Positions 59,185-64,000 of a stretch of DNA of 64,000 nucleotides are shown piece after piece. Under the pieces are notes generated by a model that searched no databases, was not told the DNA's origin, and saw nothing but the letters and a program-made list of their open reading frames with translations. The DNA is from Platynereis dumerilii (taxonomy: Eukaryota > Annelida > Polychaeta > Phyllodocida > Nereididae). Both the position numbers and the translations under genes were made by a program. Positions within the stretch are counted from its first letter, which is position 1, and each line of letters starts with the position of its first letter. Location: contig JAPTHN010000003.1 of NCBI GenBank assembly GCA_026936325.1, positions 49,098,511 through 49,162,510 on the forward strand, given 5' to 3'.

Positions 59185-59335
59185 ACCTCCTCGACATCCA
59201 GATTCCAGACTAGGCTAGTACTGCTGGCAACAGTACCCAATTAAGCAATCACCCAGCATTGAACTGTCAGTTGGGAACCCAACAGCGGTCGGGAGTTGAA
59301 CCCGTGCCGCCGGCGCAGCATTATGGGTCAAAGTC
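59185..59335 (-). repeat. Possible tRNA-derived SINE fragment, minus strand
   Basis: On the - strand CACGGGTTCAACTCCCGACC is a good B-box/T-loop-like block, preceded by AATGCTGCGCCGGCGG. The A box is not clear. Confidence 0.35.
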
Positions 59336-60433
59336 TTTGATAAGTAAGTGAAACACAGGGCCAATATTATTTCAATGGGAAGGAGGTTCACTTACTTACC
59401 AAAGGTTTTGTAATTGATGGTAGAACAAAGAAAATTGGCTGCCATTTCTGTCTGATGGGCATCAAATATCATCCTTCATGACCCCAAGCAGATTAGTTGA
59501 GGATTTTAGGCATGACTAAATGCATGGCAAAACATCACATGTTTCAATTACTTACAGGCTGTAGGACTACTGATTACCATAACATATTCTGGGGGCTTTG
59601 AGATTTGCATTGACTTTATATAGAATTCTCCAAAAATTGTTAGAAAATCTGGCTCAAGCCGCTCAACCCCAAAATTTTACTTAAGGACCGCCTGCTCTAT
59701 TAAGACTCCCAACTTCTCTTTTCGGCATTATTTACCCATGTATGTTTCATGTGGTTAGGAAAGAAAAAAAATCTATTCAAAAATACTATTGTCACAGTAT
59801 TTTATATTAATATCAGTTTTAGAAGTTATGTGTGATTGATCTTCTGAAAATCCAATACAGTTTTTATTAATTATCTAAATAATTTTTAGGAGCAGGCGTC
59901 ACCAGATTAATTTTCGACTCTGACTCCACCTGAAAACTAAAGTGTGACTCCGACTCCACCTGAAAACCTCCAACTCAACAACTCAGACTCCTGACTCTCA
60001 CTCCAAAGCCCTCCCAGTACCCCTAGACATTTTCAGATCTGTTTTGAAAGTAATCCAATCACTACTCCATTCTCGATCTCCAGATCTCAGTTGAGCTCAG
60101 CATGGATCCCAAAAGTACATTAGGCTTTATAAATATAGGTACCTATGGCTTACGGATGGTTCATAAATGGACGTCATGCTTTATCTCTTTGCATGAGTGG
60201 TTTTGATGATTGCATCACTTTTGCAGGGATAATATCTGGATAAGGTGACTCAAATGTGATTTTGCATCATGACCATTGGATGAAGGCCTCAGACTCACAT
60301 CATAATAAGGTCTTATCCATGTTTCAGTCTTGGCCCTCCTTAATGGCACCCAAACTACAGTAGTGACTTGCATCACTTCAAGAACAAAATCTCAGCCGGA
60401 CGTCATTCGGATGAGAGCCCTTGTATCAGTGTC

Positions 60434-60536
60434 TTTTTTGGCAAGTATGAGATCCCTCACATGGAGTAAAATATTTAACATCTTGAGGACTCCTGCTCTG
60501 TCTGACGCGAGCACCCAGAACTGGGCTTTAAGTCAT
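60434..60536 (+). repeat. SINE-like tail fragment
   Basis: The same block order as 18740-18850: TTGGCAAGTATGAGATCCCT, CTTGAGGACTC, GCACCCAGAACTGGGC. Confidence 0.5.
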
Positions 60537-62414
60537 GGTCATGTAGCTTTTAACATTTGTCAGCTGATGTTAAAATCCATGGACAATTTGAAACCTCGGT
60601 CAATATTTTATTCACGTTTTCTTCAAGTCCTTCCGTTCAATGGCCAATAATCATGCAGTCTGTGAGGAAGTAAGTGAAATCAGTGATGCATGTCATTGGG
60701 TCAATGCTAAACGTCCTCCCCAAAACTGCTTGTGGGAGCATGGATTCTCATCTGATGAGATTAAACATATTTTATCATAAAGGAGGATATTTGAGACACA
60801 TGCATGAAGGTACAAATGACTGCCAATTTTCTCTGCCGGCAAACAGTTACGTGTACATACGAGTCAAAATCCAAGGGTAAAACATCAGGTGTTTCATGTA
60901 CTTTCTAGCAGTACTCTATATTATTTTCGGGCTGGAAATTCTTTTCCTTAAAAATAATTTAGAATTTTATTGAGCTTTTATATTGACAGACCAGCTGATG
61001 AGATATATCTTTCCTGTGAAATGTAGGCCTTTTAAGAAACTGAAATATTCAACATTGTCATCCACCAGTCTCAATAATCCTAGAGAAAGGCTAAATCACC
61101 ATCATAGTCATCTTCATTGCACTTCTTATCTAGTGTTTACTTCTAAGTTGTGCACTCTTTGAACTGAGCTATGAATCATTAGAAATAAAAATAATTTAAT
61201 CAGCATCAGACCATGTATTTGTGACATGTGAGACCATTAAACGTGTTTGCTTATTGACTTCATCATTACGTACAGTCAAGCTTACTATTATGAACATGTT
61301 TGTGCGCCAGTCTCTGGTTGAGTTTACTCACACAGGATGAATGGTCAGGTGTGGGTTCTAGATTGGAGACGGTTATGGCCAGCAAATTGTGGAATCTCTG
61401 ATCACCCGATGTCTTCCAGATGAAGGGATCGATAGTTTAGCTAAATGTGTATTTTAAATCACCTTTTAACTTGCACCCCCACTCTATGTGTAATTAGAAT
61501 GTTTTTGTTACAGCAAAAAGAAGTAATTTCGCAGTCAGCTGCATCACACAGGCCTCTATCCTCCTTCATGATTCCATGATTATGTTTTAATCTCGTCTAA
61601 TCAGAATCCATGCTCCCACAAGCAGTTTTGTTGAGGATATTTCCAAGGGGGACGTTAAGTATCAATTGACCCAATGCCAGAAGATATGTAACTTATAATA
61701 TTAAGAGCTGAAGTAACATTTATAAGTGACCTGCACATACCTTTTTGTGAAAATTTTTGCCAACACAAACGATTTTTTAATTTCAGCAACCAAATTGCCC
61801 TACCTGTTTCGAAATGAAAATTTTATTCACAAAGCTTATTCAACAGGATGGCATAGTCGAGGTAGATTTTCATGGCGGAGAGTACAAAATCACTGTTCGC
61901 AACAAAGCAGTCCAACTGTTGTCGACATCAACATTGGTCACTGTGTATCCTTTTGTTCTTTATCCGATGGATTATCTGGCGCTGACCTTAATCCATTGTT
62001 CCATACTACACCCTTGTATGTGTTGATGGTGACGAGGGAAATATAAGCATAATCTGGCAACACCCAACTTATTGACGGACCTCTCGGCAAAGCGGTCGCT
62101 GCACCTCAGACTTGGCTCATACAGGTTTCGGATAACGACTGGAATCTCATCTAATTTCATGATTGCAAGAAGAACCAAAGTCTCAGAAAAGGGTCGATTG
62201 ATCTGAAGAAGTACGGTATTCCACGTCCTACTTCTGCCCTATTTGCTGGTACGTGAACTGTTGAATTTGCATTGAAACCACTTCTGGAGACTCTCTGAAA
62301 TCCACTTTCGACATCTCCGATCATACTACATCACATACTTCCGTTCTTCAAGACGCGGAGTAATTCCAAGACCAGGAGAATCGGTTCAAGTTCAAAATCA
62401 CTTTCTTCCCCAAG

Positions 62415-63780
62415 ATGAAATGCAACAAGATGAGTGCCTTAACAGTCTTATTCGTTATCCTAGTTGAGCTATGTGGGTGCAGCATTGCCATAGAGGTCTG
62501 CCAAGGGTATTGGAATAGTGCTGGCACATTATTCCGCAACGCTTTCACATGTCCGCAGTATTGCTGCGGTACCACCACGGACAAGTACTGCTGTGACGAC
62601 ATCGCTGACCGAACACCTGAAGCCAAAGGGTTCCATTTTGACAAATCGTAAGTAACTTATGTAATCTCAATGAAAATACCGGGTAGATAATTGTGATTTT
62701 AGGAATTGAATGGTGATGCCGGTTAGCCTTTTGTTATAAGGGAGTCACGCATGTGACCGCACTGGTGAGAGGTAGGCCTTTAGCTCTTTCACTGACCATT
62801 GGGATAATTGAGGAATGTGAAACAAGTTTTTCTATGACCCTTTTTTATCTCATTGGATATGAAGTCAAACTTCCACAAGTAGTAGTTTCCACAAATAGTT
62901 TGGTTGAGGATGTTTATAGCGCTCACCCTATTGCCAAACATCACCTGTTTCACTTACAAGTGGCACTGTGTTGTCCACCAGAATCCAATCTTGTGCAATG
63001 TACACTTGCCTGTCTGAAATATCTATATGGTAAAAATAGACCTCATCATTTCATCATGTTAGCCTTCTTATTTTAATTTATATTATAAAATAATTTTGCT
63101 GTGAGATTCCTCTGTTTTTTGTTTTCAGAGCATGGCTGTCAGTGATCTTCATGCTTGTCTTCTCCATATCCATGGTTGTCCTCACACTTTATGCTTGCTA
63201 CCTCTTTGTATGGAAAGGAGCTGAGGCAGACAGGGAATCAGAAGGTGGGTTGAATAATGAGCTCCTATGTCTTCATTCCTTAATTAAGCTGACAAACTGA
63301 TAAAACATTTTTCTAAAATTTCACTGCATTCTCTGTATAGCTAACAGCATTTTCATATAATGCAAAAATCTCTTTAGAATATCCTCGTTCAAACTGAATA
63401 ATGGAGAAATGACCTTCTGAATTTTGTATGAGATTTGAAATTTGTCAAATTTGGCTCAGCCACCTCAATGTGATAAACAATGCCAGAAACAAACAGAAAG
63501 AACAGAATGTGATCTCTCTTTAATGATTTTAGGCACAATGATACTCACAGACCTGATATGATGCAAGATTTTTTTTACTAAAAAAAAGGTTTTGTTGATG
63601 ATTGTTTGACCTGATGATTGTGCCATTTTTCTTGCAGCATTGGGCACTCCCACACATTCAACCACCTTAGATGTAGAAGAGGACACCAGAGGGCAATACC
63701 AGGCATACCACGTGACCATGTACCCCCCTCCACCCCCTTATTCTGATTGTCCACCCCCTTACCAACTTCTCAGGGACTGA
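62415..63780 (+). CDS. Shisa-like membrane protein, 163 aa
   Basis: Three exons: 62415-62647, 63129-63244 and 63638-63780, with GT/AG sites and continuous frame. The start is the ATG at 62415; a second Met five codons later would also leave a signal peptide (LTVLFVILVELCGCSIA). Mature residues of about 28-60 form the Shisa cysteine domain: C-x-GYW, F-x-CPQYCCGTTTDKYCC, DDIADR. A single membrane segment of about 25 residues follows in exon 2 (starts WLSVIFMLVFSISMVV), then a short tail with PPPPPY and PPPY motifs able to bind WW domains. This order (signal, Cys-rich domain, membrane helix, proline-rich PY tail) defines the Shisa family; vertebrate members act in receptor trafficking in ER/endosomes or at synapses. 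I cannot tell which subfamily. The upstream promoter was not found. Confidence 0.85.
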
Positions 63781-64000
63781 AGTGAATTCCATGGACAATT
63801 TGAAGTTTTGAAAGCTTAAACTTATGTGATATTATATTTGAGAATAATGGACATGTATCAATAACTTTACATGCTAATGAATGAAAGTGGTTTAGGTACT
63901 TACATTGAAGACATTCAGTCTTGCATGATGAAGGATGCTGGACATCTCTTTTCGTGTGCATGGTGCCTTGCACCAAGGTATAGTTGAGAAGCTGCGCTGC

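Larger units (their letters stand above)
58930..62960. repeat. Dispersed local repeat family around the Shisa-like gene
   Basis: TGGGTCAATGCTAAACG with a following CATTGATTCTCAT-type and GG(A/C)GG(T/A)ATTTGAG block occurs at 58938-59080 and 60697-60850. It also occurs inverted at about 61540-61680 (CCATGCTCCCACAAGCAG), with looser matches near 59440-59550 and 62870-62960 (GGTTGAGGAT, AACATCACCTGTTTCA). Nothing else that could be a gene was seen from 59.1 to 62.4 kb. Confidence 0.5.

Noticed and set aside
60330-60650. 106-aa frame
   Set aside because: It covers the SINE-like tail fragment; no domain and no splice support.

Overview
This is animal (metazoan) nuclear DNA. It is AT-rich, intron-rich and packed with short inverted-repeat DNA transposons, tRNA-derived SINEs, minisatellites and G/C homopolymers. 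Three host genes can be read, all on the + strand. They are NELFCD (negative elongation factor subunit C/D, 15 coding exons, 38021-56288), a Shisa-type membrane protein (3 exons, 62415-63780), and an unrecognised very basic Arg/Lys/Asn-rich protein (28895 to about 36302) whose last exon exists in five tandem copies. NELFCD resembles the vertebrate protein along its whole length. The repeat style would fit a marine invertebrate deuterostome such as an echinoderm or hemichordate, but that is a guess.

Layout. 1 to about 9650 is the right-hand part of a Polinton/Maverick element: the end of a protein-primed family B DNA polymerase, then five further reading frames on both strands. The capsid, ATPase, protease and integrase part is not in view and would lie to the left. 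About 9.7-28.7 kb has no host gene I can support. It holds a diverged array of exon-like units at 10.6-12.4 kb interrupted by two SINEs, a palindromic element split by another at 16.2-18.1 kb, and a multi-level nest of inverted-repeat elements at 18.9-26.0 kb. 28.7-36.3 kb is the basic-protein gene, with several inverted-repeat elements in its introns. 38.0-56.5 kb is NELFCD. Its introns hold a hexamer minisatellite (39.95-40.2 kb), an unclassified 4.35 kb inverted-repeat element with a small relative beside it (40.6-45.2 kb), SINEs, a LINE 3' tail (50.7-50.9 kb) and a G-rich 30-bp minisatellite (52.8-53.4 kb). 56.5-62.4 kb is repeat-rich intergenic DNA, followed by the Shisa-like gene.

The host genes do not form an obvious pathway. 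NELFCD acts in promoter-proximal pausing of RNA polymerase II and Shisa proteins act in membranes. The most unusual host signal is the tandem set of phase-compatible terminal exons in the basic-protein gene. The richest structural signal is the nested transposon landscape, where sister copies provide natural empty sites for several insertions.
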